A stretch of 64,000 nucleotides of DNA from an uncultured Myxococcales bacterium (GTDB lineage Bacteria; Myxococcota; Myxococcia; Myxococcales; Myxococcaceae), in NCBI GenBank assembly GCA_937980205.1, contig CALJKW010000066.1:1-64000 (forward strand), written 5' to 3'. How positions within the stretch are numbered: position 1 is the first letter of the stretch; every line of letters begins with the position of its first letter. This document shows positions 49,517-58,622 of this stretch, in pieces. Made by a program: the position numbers and the translations under genes. Under the pieces are notes generated by a model that ran no database searches, had not been told where the DNA came from, and worked only from the letters and a program-made list of their open reading frames with translations.

Positions 49517-51082
49517 CTACTTCTTGGGCTTCGTCTGCGCCTGCTTCTCGCGCTGCAGCGCGCCGATCTGCTTCTGGAAGAACGCGACGTCGATCTTCAG
49601 CGCGTCGCGCTCGCGCGTCGTCTTGGCGAGCTGCTCGCCCAGCATGCGGACGCTGTTCTCGGCGACCTCGGCGCGGCCACGCAGGTCGACGATCTCCTGC
49701 GTCATGCCGCGGACCTGGTCCTCGAGCTTCGCCGCCTTGGCCTCGAAGCGCCGCGCAGATGCCTTCGTGTCCGCGGCGACGACTTCGGCGGTGCGCAGCA
49801 CGTCCGTCATCTCGCTCGTCGTCCGCTGCCGGCGCTGCTCGCGGTCGCTCATCTTTCGGATGCGGTCGACCAGCGCGCCCTTCGACGAGGCCAGATCGGA
49901 CACCTGCGTCTGAATGAACGCGAGATCGCGCACCATCTCGTCACGGCGGTTGCGCTCTTCGTCCAGGTCCGCCTTCTGCCGCTCGACCGTCTTCTTCAGG
50001 TCGACGAGCTCCACCTCGAGCCCGACCGAGCGCGCCTTCTCGGAGTCGAGCTGCTCGGCGATGAGCTCGATCTCGTGCTGCGTCCGCGCCTCGTCGGCCG
50101 CGCTGGCCTCGGCGTGCGCCGTCCGCACCTCCGCCAGCTCGGCGCCGAGGCGCTCGAGGTCGGCGCGGTGGGTGTCCTCCGACAGCTGCAGCTTGCGCAG
50201 CGCCTCGTCGCGCTCGACCTCGTTCGCGTTCGCGCGCTTCGTCTCGGCTTCCTTCTCTTCGAGCGTGCGGGCGAGCTCGGCGCGCGACTGCTCGAGCAGC
50301 GCCTCCTGCGTCGCGCGCAGCTCGTCGGCCTGGGCGAGCCGCGCGGTGACATCGGCGAGCTCCGCGCTCGTCGCGCCGGTCCGGGCCTCGTATTCCTCTT
50401 TGTTGAGGTCTGCCTGGGTCTGCAGCCGGCGCAGCCGCCCCTCGGCGTCGCCGAGCGCCTTCCGGCTCGCCGAGAGCTCGGCCTGCGTCTGCGCCCCTTT
50501 TGCCTGCGCTTCGTCCGCCTGCTTCTTGGCCGCGGCGGCCTCGGCCTGCGCGGTGCGCAGCTTCAGATCCGCCTCGGTGAACGAGAGCTTGCTCGCCGTC
50601 AGATCCGTCTGCGCGCGCCGCAGGCGGGCCTCGGTCTCGGCGAGCGCCTTCTTCGTCAGCTCGAGCTCCCCGTGCGCCTGGTGTGCCTGCGCGTCGGTGG
50701 CGTCCAGCGAGGCCTGCGTGGCCCCGAGCGCCGCCTGGGCCTGCGCGAGGCGCCGCTCGGCCTCGGCGTCGTGCTCGGCGATCGTGGCCTCGAGCTCGGT
50801 GATGCGCGCCTGCGCGGAGGCGAGCGCCACGCTCGAGCGCTCGAGCTGCGCTTCCAGCTCTGCGAGGCGCGCGTGGTCGGTGAGCCCGAGCACGGGCACA
50901 CCTTCGCGGGAGAGCGACGTCAGCTTCGTCGAGCCGTCTTCGAGCACGTCGAACGCCGCGCGCAGCCGGCCGATGACCGGCGCGTCGATGGCGACGCCGA
51001 GCCCCTCGTCGTCGGCGAACAGGCCGACGTCGATGGCCCCGGCCTCGGTCTCCGAGTGCACGCCCGTCTCGTAAGCGCTCAT
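49517..51082 (-). CDS. Long coiled-coil protein
   Basis: This 521-residue protein has a small N-terminal region of about 75 residues (possibly folded; DVGLFADDEGLGVAIDAPVIGRLR). After it, nearly the whole length (about 80-515) is Ala/Glu/Leu/Arg-rich coiled coil with clear heptads, and the C-terminus is Lys-rich (KPKK). There is no signal peptide or membrane helix. Length and composition fit a cytoplasmic scaffold. ATG 51082 has GGAGG five bases upstream and lies 10 bases after the stop of the pseudo-receiver gene, so the two are an operon. It probably forms a complex with that protein. The open frame upstream of 51082 is antisense noise. Confidence 0.8.
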   Translation of the reverse strand: MSAYETGVHSETEAGAIDVGLFADDEGLGVAIDAPVIGRLRAAFDVLEDGSTKLTSLSREGVPVLGLTDHARLAELEAQLERSSVALASAQARITELEATIAEHDAEAERRLAQAQAALGATQASLDATDAQAHQAHGELELTKKALAETEARLRRAQTDLTASKLSFTEADLKLRTAQAEAAAAKKQADEAQAKGAQTQAELSASRKALGDAEGRLRRLQTQADLNKEEYEARTGATSAELADVTARLAQADELRATQEALLEQSRAELARTLEEKEAETKRANANEVERDEALRKLQLSEDTHRADLERLGAELAEVRTAHAEASAADEARTQHEIELIAEQLDSEKARSVGLEVELVDLKKTVERQKADLDEERNRRDEMVRDLAFIQTQVSDLASSKGALVDRIRKMSDREQRRQRTTSEMTDVLRTAEVVAADTKASARRFEAKAAKLEDQVRGMTQEIVDLRGRAEVAENSVRMLGEQLAKTTRERDALKIDVAFFQKQIGALQREKQAQTKPKK

Positions 51083-51092
51083 GTGGCCTCCT

Positions 51093-53774
51093 TCAGTCGA
51101 GGTGCCGCGCGTACTCGGCGCGCAGCCGATCGTCTTGCAGCGTCTTTGCCGCCTCTTCGATCGAGGCGAACACCGCCTGCGCGCGGCGGAGCAGGGCGGG
51201 GTCGGGGTGGGCCGACCACCTGAGCGGGTCGAAGCGCTGCGCCAGCCGCTCGCGGGCCTCGCGCACGTCCGCGGCGCCCGCCGTCCGAGGCAGGCCGAGG
51301 ATCCCGAAGTAGTCCGCGTGCTGCACCTGCTCGTACATCGCGTCGAGCGAGTCGGCGTCGGCGGGCTGCGCCGCGCTGCGCGCGCCCTCCTGCGGCGGCC
51401 CGACCGTGATGAGGCCTGCCACCTTGGCGACCGCGAGCGCCTGGTAGCCACGCTCGTTCTTCAGGCCCGACGCGACGATGAGCGACTCGATCGAGGTCGA
51501 GCCGTCGGCCGCGTCGAGCAGCTCGCGCTCGCGCTCCGAGAAGCCGAGCGTCTCGGCGTCCACCCGCGCGGGGACGCGGAGGGGGACTGCCTGCGAGCCG
51601 CCGAGCAGCTCGAGCTGCGCTTCCCACGGCAGCGAGCGGCGCAGCGCCTGCGCGGCGATCGCCGGCAGCGCGCGCGCCGGCTCGCAGACCGGCACCTCGA
51701 CGCCCGGAGCTTCATCGTGCAGCCGGTACGTGCAGACCGCCTCGGAGAACGCCTCCAGCGCGATCTCCTCCACGAAGCGCTGTACGAGCCCGTCGACCTC
51801 GGAGCGGCGGATGAGGCCGCGCTGGCGCAGCTCTTCGAGCAGCGACGCGGGAGAGGCATCACGCACCTCGCGCAGCTCTGCTTCGTTGCGCGCATCGATG
51901 AGCCCGTCGCGGCGGGCGCGGGCCGAGATCGACTCGGCGCCCAGGGACGACCAGGCCGCGACGAGGCGTCCCCGGCGCAGCCACAGCCGCCGCGTCGCGT
52001 TCGCGAGCGAAAGGTCGACCCGCACGTCCGCGCGCGCCGCCCACAGCTGCACCATCAGGCGCGCCAGCTCGCCCATCGCCACGGTGCCGGTGCGCGGAAT
52101 CGCGAGCGGCTGCGCGGCCTCCACGACCTCGGTGATGAGGTGCGTGCGGCTCTCGAGCGCATGGATGCGCTCTTGGGCCTCGGTGAGCTCTTCCCGCGTG
52201 GAGGTGAGCTCCGCGCGCGCGGCGCCGGCGTCGGCCTGGGCACGCTGCGCGGTCGCGCGGGCGGCCGTGAGCTCCTCGCGTGCCGCCGCGAGCTCGGTCT
52301 CGTTCGCGCTCCGCGCCGCCCGCTCGGAGGCGAGCTGGGTCTCGACGCTCGCCAGCGAGGCCGCCGTGGCCTCGTGCGCGGCGCGCGAAGCCGCCAGCGC
52401 AGCGGCCGCGGCCTCGTGTTCCGTCCGCGCGGCCGCGAGCGCGGCCACGTGCTCGGCCCGGGCAGCCTCGAGCGCCGCATCGTGCTCGGCGCGCGCCGCC
52501 TCGAGCTGGCGGTTCGCTGCCTCGAGGGCGGCGTCGTGCTCGGTCCTCGCGGCGGCGGCGGAGGCCGCGTGCTCCGCTCGCGCTGCCTCGAGCGTGGAGG
52601 CGTGCTCGCGCTGCGCCGCAGCGAGCGAGGAAGCCGCCCGGGCCTCGGCCTCGGCCAGCCGGGCCGCACCGTCGGCCTTCGCCGCGGCGAGCTCGGCGGC
52701 AGCCTCGCTGCGGGCCTCGGCGAGGAGCGCCGCGTGATCCTCCTGCGCGAGCGCGAGGGCGGCGCGTGCCCCGTCGAGCTGAACCTGCAGCTCGGCGACC
52801 TTCGCCTCCAGCTCGACGCGGGACGAGCCGGCCGCGGCCTGGACCTCGTCGAGCTTCGAGGCGAGGTCGGCCTTGGTGAGGTCGAGCTCGGCCTGCACCT
52901 GGGCGAGCTGCGTCTGGGTGCCCGCGAGCTGGGCCTTCAGCTGCTCCAGCTCGATGCGGTGGGCCTCGCGCGCGGTCTCGAGCTGGCGGCGCGATCGGCC
53001 GAGCTGCTCCTCGAGCTTCGCGGCAGCGGCCGACAGCTCGGCGCGGAGCTCGGCGCCTCCCGCGTCGACCTGCGAGCGCGTCTGTGCGAGCTCGGCCTCG
53101 AGCGCCTTCACCCGCGACTCGGCGGCGAGCGCGGCCTCGGACCTCTGCTGCGCCCGCTCGACCGCGGCGTCGAGCTTCTCCTTGAGGGCGTCGCGCCGCG
53201 AGACCGCCTCGGCGTGCTCGCGCGACAGCGCCGCGAGCGCGTCCTGCGTCTGGGCGTGCTCCTTCTGAAGCTCGTCGAGCTGGCGGCGCGCGGCCTCGAG
53301 GTCTTCGCGAACGCGCGCCGTCGCCGCACGCTCGGCCTCGAGGCGGGCCTCGGCTGCTTCGAGCGCGCCTGCCGTCTCGCGGTCTGCGCTGCGCCGCTCG
53401 ACGGCCTCGTCGCGCGCCTTCGCCAGGGCCCGCTCGGCGCCCGACAGCAGCGCCGCCGAGCGGGGCGGCGCGAGCGCGTCGACCTTCGCCACGAGCTCGT
53501 CGCCGATCGCGACGACCGGGTGATCGAACCCCGGCACTCCTTCGCCGAGCAGCAGCACGGGCACGCTGCGCAGGGCCGAGATGCCGACGCGCTCCTCGAG
53601 CACCACGTGGCCGCGGCCCGACTCGAGCCCCGGGGCGAGCAGGATGATCGACGGCTTCGAGCCCCACAGCGCCGCGACGGCGTCCGCCACGGTCGAGGCC
53701 ACGCGGACCTCGCGCGGGAGCAGGCGCCGCACCTGTGCGATGGCGTCCGCGTCGTCGTGGATCAGCAGCACCAC
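51093..53774 (-). CDS. Pseudo-receiver/coiled-coil protein with DUF4388-like and J-like domains
   Basis: This is an 893-residue protein. Residues 1-110 form a response-regulator-like domain: acidic pair D7-D8 is kept, but the phospho-acceptor position reads A47 (SIILLAPGLE), so it should not be phosphorylated there. A coiled coil of about 480 residues follows (about 110-590). Then comes a DUF4388-like domain (about 600-770; RRLWLRRGRLVAAWSS, LLEELRQRGLIRRSEVDGLV). A J-like domain lacking HPD closes the protein (about 825-893; DYFGILGLPRTAGAADVREA). The pseudo-receiver plus coiled-coil plan is that of the M. xanthus motility proteins AglZ and FrzS. The start is the first of two GTG codons; no ribosome site is clear. 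Confidence 0.8.
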   Translation of the reverse strand: MVLLIHDDADAIAQVRRLLPREVRVASTVADAVAALWGSKPSIILLAPGLESGRGHVVLEERVGISALRSVPVLLLGEGVPGFDHPVVAIGDELVAKVDALAPPRSAALLSGAERALAKARDEAVERRSADRETAGALEAAEARLEAERAATARVREDLEAARRQLDELQKEHAQTQDALAALSREHAEAVSRRDALKEKLDAAVERAQQRSEAALAAESRVKALEAELAQTRSQVDAGGAELRAELSAAAAKLEEQLGRSRRQLETAREAHRIELEQLKAQLAGTQTQLAQVQAELDLTKADLASKLDEVQAAAGSSRVELEAKVAELQVQLDGARAALALAQEDHAALLAEARSEAAAELAAAKADGAARLAEAEARAASSLAAAQREHASTLEAARAEHAASAAAARTEHDAALEAANRQLEAARAEHDAALEAARAEHVAALAAARTEHEAAAAALAASRAAHEATAASLASVETQLASERAARSANETELAAAREELTAARATAQRAQADAGAARAELTSTREELTEAQERIHALESRTHLITEVVEAAQPLAIPRTGTVAMGELARLMVQLWAARADVRVDLSLANATRRLWLRRGRLVAAWSSLGAESISARARRDGLIDARNEAELREVRDASPASLLEELRQRGLIRRSEVDGLVQRFVEEIALEAFSEAVCTYRLHDEAPGVEVPVCEPARALPAIAAQALRRSLPWEAQLELLGGSQAVPLRVPARVDAETLGFSERERELLDAADGSTSIESLIVASGLKNERGYQALAVAKVAGLITVGPPQEGARSAAQPADADSLDAMYEQVQHADYFGILGLPRTAGAADVREARERLAQRFDPLRWSAHPDPALLRRAQAVFASIEEAAKTLQDDRLRAEYARHLD

Positions 53775-53822
53775 GACCGCGATGTTGCCCGAAGCGATGT
53801 AGGCAGATCACCTGCCGGTGCT

Positions 53823-54698
53823 TCAGGCATGTCGCAGCATCGACGACCCGCCGTACGCCATCGCGCGCAGGCGGCGAACCCGCTCCTCGGGCGCCGGGTG
53901 CGTCGAGAACAGCTGCATGAGGCCGCCGCGCCCGGACAGCGGGTTCACGATGAAGAGGCTCGCCGTGGCGGGCTCGACGTGCGCGGGGATCCGGGCGGCT
54001 CCGACGTGGAGCTTCTCGAGCGCGCGGGCCAGGCCCTCGGGGTCGCCGGTCAGCTGCGCGGCGCGCTCGTCGGCCCCGTACTCGCGCGAGCGCGAGATGC
54101 CGAGCTGGATGAGCATCGCCGCGAACGGAGCGATCATCGCCATCAACAGCGCGCCGACCGCCGAGCCGCGATCGTCATCGTCGCTGGACGAGACACCGCC
54201 GAACATCGCGCCCCACTGCAGGGCGTGCGCGAGGTACGTGATGGCTCCGGCGATGCCCGCCGCGACGGTGGCGACGAGCATGTCGCGGTTCTTGATGTGG
54301 CCGATCTCGTGCGCCAGCACGCCGCGCAGCTCGCGGTCGTCGAGCAGCTCGAGCAGGCCGCTCGTCACCGCGACGACGGCGTGCTGAGGGTTGCGACCGG
54401 TCGCGAACGCGTTCGGCTGATGCTCCGGCACCAGGTACACGCGCGGCTTCGGAAGCCCGGCGCGGGCGGCGATGTCCTCCACCATGCGGTGCAGGTACGG
54501 CGCCTCGAGCTCGCTCAGCGGCTTCGCGCGCTGCATCGCGAGCACGATCTTGTCGGAGAAGAAGTACGAGACGAAGTTGATGAGCAGCGCGAGGCCGGTG
54601 AACGCGTAGAGATACCCCTCACCGAGCGCCCCGCCGATCGCTACCAGCAGGGCTGACAGCGACCCTAAGAGGATGACGGTCTTGAGCTGGTTCCACAT
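53823..54698 (-). CDS. htpX: HtpX-type membrane zinc metalloprotease
   Basis: This 291-residue M48B protease has two N-terminal membrane helices (about 6-26 and 29-50), the zinc site H130-E131-IG-H134 in LAHEIGHIKNRD, and two more helices (about 140-160 and 185-205). The third zinc ligand lies in SREYGADERAAQL. HtpX degrades misfolded inner-membrane proteins. The length is normal. The start is ATG 54698. It lies 48 bases upstream of the pseudo-receiver gene, in the same direction, and may share its transcript. Confidence 0.93.
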   Translation of the reverse strand: MWNQLKTVILLGSLSALLVAIGGALGEGYLYAFTGLALLINFVSYFFSDKIVLAMQRAKPLSELEAPYLHRMVEDIAARAGLPKPRVYLVPEHQPNAFATGRNPQHAVVAVTSGLLELLDDRELRGVLAHEIGHIKNRDMLVATVAAGIAGAITYLAHALQWGAMFGGVSSSDDDDRGSAVGALLMAMIAPFAAMLIQLGISRSREYGADERAAQLTGDPEGLARALEKLHVGAARIPAHVEPATASLFIVNPLSGRGGLMQLFSTHPAPEERVRRLRAMAYGGSSMLRHA

Positions 54699-54772
54699 GC
54701 TCTTACCGGTAACGCGGCACCCCGGGTGCGCAAGGCGCGCGCCGCCGCGGATTCGTTGCTATTTCCGGGCGA

Positions 54773-55378
54773 TTGCTTTGGCTTTTTCTCATTCTCGCCG
54801 CTGAGCCCGCCGCCGAGGCGGAGCCTCAGGTCGACGTCGCGCCGCCCGCCGAGCTCGCGCCGGCCGAGCGGGTGCCGCCTGCGGAGCTCGTCCCTCCGGC
54901 CGCGGTCGCTCCGCCCGTGCAGCGGCCTTCGGCGCTGGCCCAGACCGGCGCGCACCTCGCCTTCGCCGGCGGCGTCGTCGTCTCGAGCATGCTCGCGACG
55001 GTGATCGTCTATGGCCCGGGCGCGCTGCACTACAACCGCACCGGCCGCCCCGAGCCGCTGGTGCCCATCACGGCCATGATCTTCGCCGGCGCGTTCAAGG
55101 TGGCCGCGACCTACTTCCTCTTGCCCGAGCTCTACCGGGCCGGCGGAGGCACGCCGGACATCGAGGCGACGCGCCAGCAGATGTGGAAGCTCGTCCGCTG
55201 GCCGGCCATCGCGGCGGGCGTGAGCATCCTCTTGCTGCTGCTCGGGGCCGGCCTCGAGTACGACAACTTCGGCCGCGGGCAGAACGTGATGATCGCCGGC
55301 GCGATCGCGCTGACCGTGTCGCACGGCCTGTTCGACATCCTCTCGATCGTAGGCTCCAGCCAGGGGTACCGCCGATGA
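54773..55378 (+). CDS. Membrane protein with Pro/Ala-rich N-terminus
   Basis: This 201-residue protein has a short signal-like start, a Pro/Ala/Glu-rich segment (about 10-50) and about four membrane helices (about 58-80, 96-118, 140-160 and 170-190). TTG 54773 is the first start in frame and its ribosome site is poor, so the true start may lie further in. Its stop overlaps the PhoD-type gene start (ATGA), linking the two. The function is unknown. Confidence 0.6.
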   Translation: MLWLFLILAAEPAAEAEPQVDVAPPAELAPAERVPPAELVPPAAVAPPVQRPSALAQTGAHLAFAGGVVVSSMLATVIVYGPGALHYNRTGRPEPLVPITAMIFAGAFKVAATYFLLPELYRAGGGTPDIEATRQQMWKLVRWPAIAAGVSILLLLLGAGLEYDNFGRGQNVMIAGAIALTVSHGLFDILSIVGSSQGYRR

Positions 55379-56625
55379 GCCTCAGCCGCCGTGAAGTCAG
55401 CATCGGTCTCGTCGCCGCCGCGCTGGTGCGCTGTGGCGAGCGCATCGTCAACCCCGCGCCGGCCGAGTTCCCGCTCGGGGTGGCCTCGGCGGATCCGACC
55501 TCGGACGGAGTGCTGCTGTGGACGCGCTACGTCGGCAGCGAGCCGCTCGACGCGCTCGTCTGGCGCGCCGACGCGCAGGCGAGCACGGCCCTCGAGCTCG
55601 CGGCGTCGGGCGAATACGCGCGGGTCGAGGTCAGCGGCCTCGAGCCCGGCACGACGTACCGCTACGCGTTCGTCGCCGGCACCCGGCGCTCGCCCGAGGG
55701 CCGCTTCCGCACCGCGCCCGCGGCGGGCACGCGGCCCATCGTGCGGCTCGGCGCGACGTCGTGCACGAAGCAGGGCCACTCGATGAGCCCGCTCGCCCGC
55801 GCCGCGGAGCGCGAGCTCGATGCGTTCCTCCACCTCGGAGACACGGTCTACGCAGACGGCTCGCTGACGGTGAACGACTACCGCGACGTGTGGGCGAGCG
55901 CGTTCTCCAACGGCAACTACCAGGCCCTGCGCGCGTCGACGGCGCTGCTCGCAACGTGGGACGACCACGAGATCGGCAACAACTGGGCGGGTGGAAACCT
56001 CGGCGCCGAGCGCACCGCCGCCGGCAAGCAGGTCTTCTTCGAGCACATGCCCGCGCGCCGCACCGACCGGCTGTGGCGTTCGGTGCGCTTCGGAGACACG
56101 GTCGAGGTCTTCGTCCTCGACTCGCGCGGCGAGCGCGACCGCGCGGCCGGTCGCTACCTCAGCACCGAGCAGATGACGTGGCTCAAGTCGGCGCTCGAGG
56201 CCAGCACCGCGCGCTTCAAGCTGCTGATGAGCTCGGTGCCGATCTCGAAGTTCGACGTCACGTTCTTCTCGCCGTTCGCCGACGACCGCTGGGAGGGCTA
56301 CCCGGCCTCTCGCGCCGAGATCCTCTCGCACATCGACGATCGTCAGATCCCCGGCGTGCTGTGGGTCGCCGGCGACTTTCACCTCGCCTGCTCGGCCCGC
56401 GTCTCGCTGGACGGCCCGGGGAAGAACGCGCGCGAGGTGCTGGTCGGCCCGGGCGGGCAGCTCTCGAACATCAGCCCCAGCTACCCGAGCGGCCCGCAGT
56501 TCGACTGGGCGTCGGGCATCAACAACTTCACGCAGCTCGAGCTCGACCCCGCCACCGGGATCATCCGCGCGAGCTGGGTCGACGGCACCGGCCGCGAGTT
56601 CCACACGACCGAGCTGAGCGTCTGA
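55375..56625 (+). CDS. PhoD-family phosphatase/phosphodiesterase
   Basis: This 416-residue exported metallo-enzyme has a twin-arginine-like signal (SRREVSIGLVAAAL, about 4-17). A short Ig-like domain (about 25-110) and the PhoD catalytic domain (about 115-400) follow. Metal-binding motifs are HLGDTVYADG, TWDDHEIGNNW and WVAGDFHLACSA. PhoD enzymes use calcium and iron to release phosphate from phosphodiesters and phosphomonoesters outside the cytoplasm. ATG 55375 overlaps the upstream stop; longer in-frame starts lie inside that gene. The enzyme is shorter than B. subtilis PhoD but has the core motifs. Confidence 0.85.
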   Translation: MSLSRREVSIGLVAAALVRCGERIVNPAPAEFPLGVASADPTSDGVLLWTRYVGSEPLDALVWRADAQASTALELAASGEYARVEVSGLEPGTTYRYAFVAGTRRSPEGRFRTAPAAGTRPIVRLGATSCTKQGHSMSPLARAAERELDAFLHLGDTVYADGSLTVNDYRDVWASAFSNGNYQALRASTALLATWDDHEIGNNWAGGNLGAERTAAGKQVFFEHMPARRTDRLWRSVRFGDTVEVFVLDSRGERDRAAGRYLSTEQMTWLKSALEASTARFKLLMSSVPISKFDVTFFSPFADDRWEGYPASRAEILSHIDDRQIPGVLWVAGDFHLACSARVSLDGPGKNAREVLVGPGGQLSNISPSYPSGPQFDWASGINNFTQLELDPATGIIRASWVDGTGREFHTTELSV

Positions 56626-56629
56626 CGCG

Positions 56630-56947
56630 CTACCACCACGTGCGCGCGGCCGCCGGCCGCGTCTGGTCCGTCACCAGCCCCAACCACCGATCGTCGGGCC
56701 AGATCCACGCCACGATGGCGAGCGCGATGGCGTGCAAGCCCACCCCGATCAGCGCAGATCCGCCATAGGTGTACCTCGGCTCACCTGCACCGGCGCCCAG
56801 CCCGATCGTCACCGCTCCGGCGACCGCGAACGCACAGCCGACGCCGCTCAAGATGCCGACGCGACGCTCGAGCTTCTCCAGCGGTGACGCTGGCGGCTCA
56901 TTCGCCGCCAGCGCCACCGACAACACCAACCCCACCACCGTCCCCAT
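56630..56947 (-). CDS. Small membrane protein
   Basis: The 105-residue protein has a probable signal or membrane helix (about 1-17) and two further helices (about 36-56 and 65-85). The C-terminus is WPDDRWLGLVTDQ, then Arg/Ala/Trp-rich. ATG 56947 is preferred over 56971 because it begins the hydrophobic stretch. It ends four bases from the convergent PhoD-type gene. I see no family resemblance. It is downstream of the kinase-receiver gene and may share its transcript. Confidence 0.55.
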   Translation of the reverse strand: MGTVVGLVLSVALAANEPPASPLEKLERRVGILSGVGCAFAVAGAVTIGLGAGAGEPRYTYGGSALIGVGLHAIALAIVAWIWPDDRWLGLVTDQTRPAAARTWW

Positions 56948-56989
56948 CGGCGGGGCAGGGCAGCAAGGCACGCGCCAGCTCCGCGCGCG

Positions 56990-58588
56990 TTACCGGGCCG
57001 GAAGCTTGCGCGCGCTGCGCGCCTTCGTGTGCTGCAGCTCGAGGAACTGGGCGCGCTTGAGGTGCGCGCGCACCAGGGCGACCAGCTCCTCGGGCTGAAA
57101 CGGCTTGCGGATGAAGTCGTCGCCGCCGGCCTCGAGCCCCGCGAGGCGCTCTTCGAACGTCGTCGCCGAGGTGAGGAAGAGGATCGGCAGGAAGGGCCGG
57201 TGCGTGCTGCGCTCGCGCAGCTTCCGGCACAGCTGGAAGCCGTTCATGCCCGGCATCACCACGTCGAGCAGGATGAGGTCGGGCAGGCGCTGCTGGCACA
57301 GCGCGAGCGCCTCTTCGGCCGAGCCGCAGTGCAGCACGGGGAAGCCGTGCGTCTCGAGGTGCGCCTCGATGAAGTCGCGGCTGATCTCCGAGTCGTCGAC
57401 CGAGAGCACGACGGCGCCCTCGACGCTGGGCTCGTTCGCGGCCAGATCGAACGGGCTCTCGTCGCGCGGCACGTCTTTGAGCTGCATCACGCCCGTCGGC
57501 AGCCGGCCGAACGCGTCGGTGCCGGTGTGGTGCACCTCGCCGATCGCGCGCAGCGGCTCGTTCGGCGTCGCGGGCACCGGCTCCTGCAGCTTGATCGCCG
57601 CGGCCTCGAGCTTCGCCGCCGGCGCCTTCGTCTCGGCGAGCTGGAAGAGCGACTTCGTCAGCGCGCGGGCGTCGCCGAACAGCTCGCCCATCAGCGCGCT
57701 CGCTTCCTCCTGCGTGAAGATGAGCGAGGGGATCGCGCCCTGAAGCGAACGCGCCATCTTGATCGCGCTCGGGTACCGCGCGTCGGGGTTGCGCTGCAGC
57801 GCGGTCATCACCGCGTCCGACAGCGCCTTCGGCACGCCCGGGTTCATCGAGATCGGCGTGGGGATCTCGTCGCGCAAGATGCCGCGGAACGTCACCAGCT
57901 CGCTGTCGCGCAGGAACAGCGGCCGGCCCGTCATCAGCTCGTGCAGCACGGCGGCGGCCGAGAACAGATCCGACCGCGCGTCCAGCGGAGCGCCGCGCGC
58001 CTGCTCCGGGCTCATGTACCCGTGGCTGCCCTTGATGTTGCCGGTCATCGTGCGCGACAGCGTGTTCGCCGCCTTCGCCACGCCGAAGTCGATCACCTTC
58101 ACGACGCCGTCGTAGGTGACCATCACGTTTCCGGGCGAGACGTCGCGGTGGATGATCGGCGCGCGCTCGCCGGTGAGCAGCTGGTGGTTGTGCGCGGCGT
58201 CGAGCGCCTTGCACAGGTCGCGGCCCACCATCGCGGTGAAGCCCATCGGCACCGGGCGGTTCATGCGGTGGCAGCGCCGCAAGATCGAGGCGAGGCTCTG
58301 GCCGGCGATGAACTCCATCGCGATGAAGAGATCGTCGCGCTCCTGCCCGAGCTCGTGCACCTGGGCGATGTTCGGGTGCTGCAGCGAAGCGGTGATGCGC
58401 GCCTCGTTGACGAACATGTTCACGAACTCGTCGCGCTCGCGCAGGTCGGGGAGAATGCGCTTGAGCGTCACCAGCCGCGTCGCGCCCTCGGAGTCGACGA
58501 AGGCCGCGAGGAAGATCTCGGCCATGCCGCCCACCGAGAGCCGCGAGAGGATCTGGTACTTGCCCAACCTTCGCGACGAGGTGCTCAT
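56990..58588 (-). CDS. Ser/Thr protein kinase fused to a response-regulator receiver
   Basis: This is a 532-residue protein. The N-terminal kinase domain (about 8-290) has SVGGMAEIF as Gly-loop, K43, HRD at 147-149 and DFG at 167-169. The loop residue after HRD is V-S-P-G-N instead of L-K-P-x-N, common in myxobacterial kinases. A C-terminal receiver (about 392-515) keeps the acidic pair D398-D399, the phospho-acceptor D442 in LLDVVMPGMNGF, a Thr/Ser switch near 473 and K495 in RKPF. Histidine-kinase signals could therefore control Ser/Thr phosphorylation. ATG 58588 is chosen because the kinase fold begins there; the open frame extends upstream through the divergent lipoprotein gene. Confidence 0.9.
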   Translation of the reverse strand: MSTSSRRLGKYQILSRLSVGGMAEIFLAAFVDSEGATRLVTLKRILPDLRERDEFVNMFVNEARITASLQHPNIAQVHELGQERDDLFIAMEFIAGQSLASILRRCHRMNRPVPMGFTAMVGRDLCKALDAAHNHQLLTGERAPIIHRDVSPGNVMVTYDGVVKVIDFGVAKAANTLSRTMTGNIKGSHGYMSPEQARGAPLDARSDLFSAAAVLHELMTGRPLFLRDSELVTFRGILRDEIPTPISMNPGVPKALSDAVMTALQRNPDARYPSAIKMARSLQGAIPSLIFTQEEASALMGELFGDARALTKSLFQLAETKAPAAKLEAAAIKLQEPVPATPNEPLRAIGEVHHTGTDAFGRLPTGVMQLKDVPRDESPFDLAANEPSVEGAVVLSVDDSEISRDFIEAHLETHGFPVLHCGSAEEALALCQQRLPDLILLDVVMPGMNGFQLCRKLRERSTHRPFLPILFLTSATTFEERLAGLEAGGDDFIRKPFQPEELVALVRAHLKRAQFLELQHTKARSARKLPAR

Positions 58589-58622
58589 GGGGCGCGGCCG
58601 GTAGTGTAGGGTGCCTTTCGCG

